From NCBI GenBank assembly GCA_949295065.1, contig CASFJQ010000004.1, forward strand, positions 1 through 64,000: a DNA stretch of 64,000 nt. The letters run 5' to 3'. The translations under genes were made by a program, and so were the position numbers. Position 1 is the first letter of the stretch; every line of letters starts with the position of its first letter. Positions 63,178-64,000 of the stretch are shown piece by piece. The notes below the pieces were generated by a model, which searched no databases, had not been told where the DNA came from, and saw only the letters and a list, made by a program, of their open reading frames with translations. The stretch is from an uncultured Parabacteroides sp. GTDB lineage: Bacteria > Bacteroidota > Bacteroidia > Bacteroidales > Tannerellaceae.

Positions 63178-64000
63178 ATATTTACTCCTTTCATTGAGAG
63201 TTGCACTCTCTTTCTAGATTTATCTACGCTTATTACTTTAACCTTTACTTGCTGATGCAAAGATACAACCTCTGACGGGTCAGAAACAAATCTGTCTGCA
63301 AGTTCTGACACATGAACCAATCCGTTTTCCTTGATACCGACATCAACAAAACATCCAAAGTTTGTTATGTTGGTTATTATTCCCGGAAGAATTTGTCCTT
63401 CGCGCAAATCTTCAATGCTTTTAACCGTCGGATCAAAAGTAAACACTTCAATTTGGCGGCGTGGATCACGGCCGGGTTTGTCCAGTTCCTGCATTATGTC
63501 GAGCAGTGTCGGCATTCCGATTTTACTGGTCTGATAATTCTCCAGTTTGAGAAGTTTCTTTTTGTCTTTGTTCTTTATCAGTTCTTCAACAGAGCAACCG
63601 AGGTCTTTTGCCATAGTTCCTACTATCGGGTAACTTTCCGGATGAACTGCGGAATTATCCAAAGGGTTGTCTCCGTTCTGAATACGCAAGAATCCTGCGC
63701 ATTGTTCAAATGCTTTGGCTCCCATTCTTGGAACATTCATAAGTTCTTTACGGGAGCGGAATGGTCCGTGTTCAGCTCTGTAGTTTACGATGTTTTGTGC
63801 TAATGTAGGGCCAAGGCCTGAAATGTAGGTAAGCAGATGTTTGCTTGCAGTATTAACATTTACTCCAACCTGGTTTACACAACTCTCCACAGTCTGATCC
63901 AGACTTTTCTTCAATGCAGTCTGGTCCACATCATGCTGATATTGACCCACACCAATACTTTTCGGGTCAATCTTTACCAGTTCTGCAAGTGGGTCCATCA
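63174..64000 (-). CDS. tex: Tex-family S1 RNA-binding transcription accessory protein, 3' part
   Basis: The window edge cuts the gene; 275 C-terminal codons of an expected 700-odd are visible. The part begins in the YqgF-to-helix-hairpin-helix region (YQHDVDQTALKKSLDQTVESCVNQVG, landmark), then the helix-hairpin-helix stretch GLGPTLAQNIVNYRAEHGPFRSRKELMNVPRMG (near 60-90), and the S1 RNA-binding domain ILPGIITNITNFGCFVDVGIKENGLVHVSELADRF (near 205-240) followed by VKVKVISVDKSRKRVQLSMK. Tex binds RNA and affects transcription; its exact role in Bacteroidota is unclear. The gene continues beyond 64000. Confidence 0.93.
   Translation of the reverse strand, partial: MDPLAELVKIDPKSIGVGQYQHDVDQTALKKSLDQTVESCVNQVGVNVNTASKHLLTYISGLGPTLAQNIVNYRAEHGPFRSRKELMNVPRMGAKAFEQCAGFLRIQNGDNPLDNSAVHPESYPIVGTMAKDLGCSVEELIKNKDKKKLLKLENYQTSKIGMPTLLDIMQELDKPGRDPRRQIEVFTFDPTVKSIEDLREGQILPGIITNITNFGCFVDVGIKENGLVHVSELADRFVSDPSEVVSLHQQVKVKVISVDKSRKRVQLSMKGVNI

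Overview
The window looks like chromosome of a Bacteroidales bacterium (Bacteroides/Prevotella-like). The evidence is two complete SusC/SusD pairs, many promoter -7 boxes of the Bacteroidota form TAnnTTTG, Bacteroidales-typical families (DUF6057-like membrane protein, PorT-like barrel, SPOR lipoprotein, S9 peptidases), low-to-moderate GC and mostly weak Shine-Dalgarno sequences. I see no tRNA, rRNA, CRISPR array, integrase or transposase. The genus cannot be fixed from the sequence alone.

Layout. 1-4.3 kb: an EmrAB-TolC-like efflux operon (minus strand) with a truncated EmrB, opposite an AraC-type regulator whose N-terminus looks frameshifted. 4.4-8.2 kb: ilvA, then two lipoprotein genes (metzincin-like protease, beta-propeller-like protein), both broken by frameshifts. 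8.2-17.9 kb: small helical protein, cyclophilin, ThuA-like protein, a 700-bp repeat-rich gap, LysM/ligand-binding protein, PorT-like barrel, DUF6057-like membrane protein, PD40 lipoprotein with a CxxCH motif, DUF2971-like protein. 18.2-22.8 kb: hisGDCB behind a histidine-codon leader peptide and terminator (attenuator). 22.9-30.7 kb: lipocalin-like lipoprotein, paaK-ACT-cupin operon, a 51-residue ORF with structured flanks, NlpE-like lipoprotein, Cys-type alpha/beta hydrolase, S9 peptidase. 30.8-39.5 kb: MATE pump, HAD phosphatase, Trp/His-rich secreted protein, RlmB, RidA, MarR with an inverted-repeat operator, GtrA, isochorismate synthase and a HAD-hotdog fusion. 39.5-51.6 kb: minus-strand operon dipeptidase-amidohydrolase-PNP-helicase, SPOR lipoprotein, S9 peptidase, SDR, NlpC/P60 lipoprotein, serS. 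51.9-62.5 kb: two tandem paralogous SusC/SusD pairs. 62.7-64 kb: ybaK-type deacylase and the 3' part of tex.

How parts work together. The his genes form one translationally coupled operon with leader-peptide attenuation. The dipeptidase, amidohydrolase, PNP and helicase genes overlap or nearly abut and look like a salvage operon. The isochorismate synthase overlaps a thioesterase-containing fusion, which suggests menaquinone synthesis. The two SusC/SusD pairs probably import glycans or other oligomers, but no hydrolase or regulator gene accompanies them here.

The least explained content is intergenic. (1) A roughly 150-bp element with inverted AAGTTTC ends occurs in three copies plus fragments. 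(2) A second family is built from 8-bp tandem units around a shared core (five copies); three copies sit between a recognisable promoter and a start codon. (3) Two four-unit arrays of near-palindromes have exact 21-bp and 23-bp periods. In addition, all the evidently broken genes lie in the first 8.2 kb, and several breaks fit contraction of short tandem repeats.
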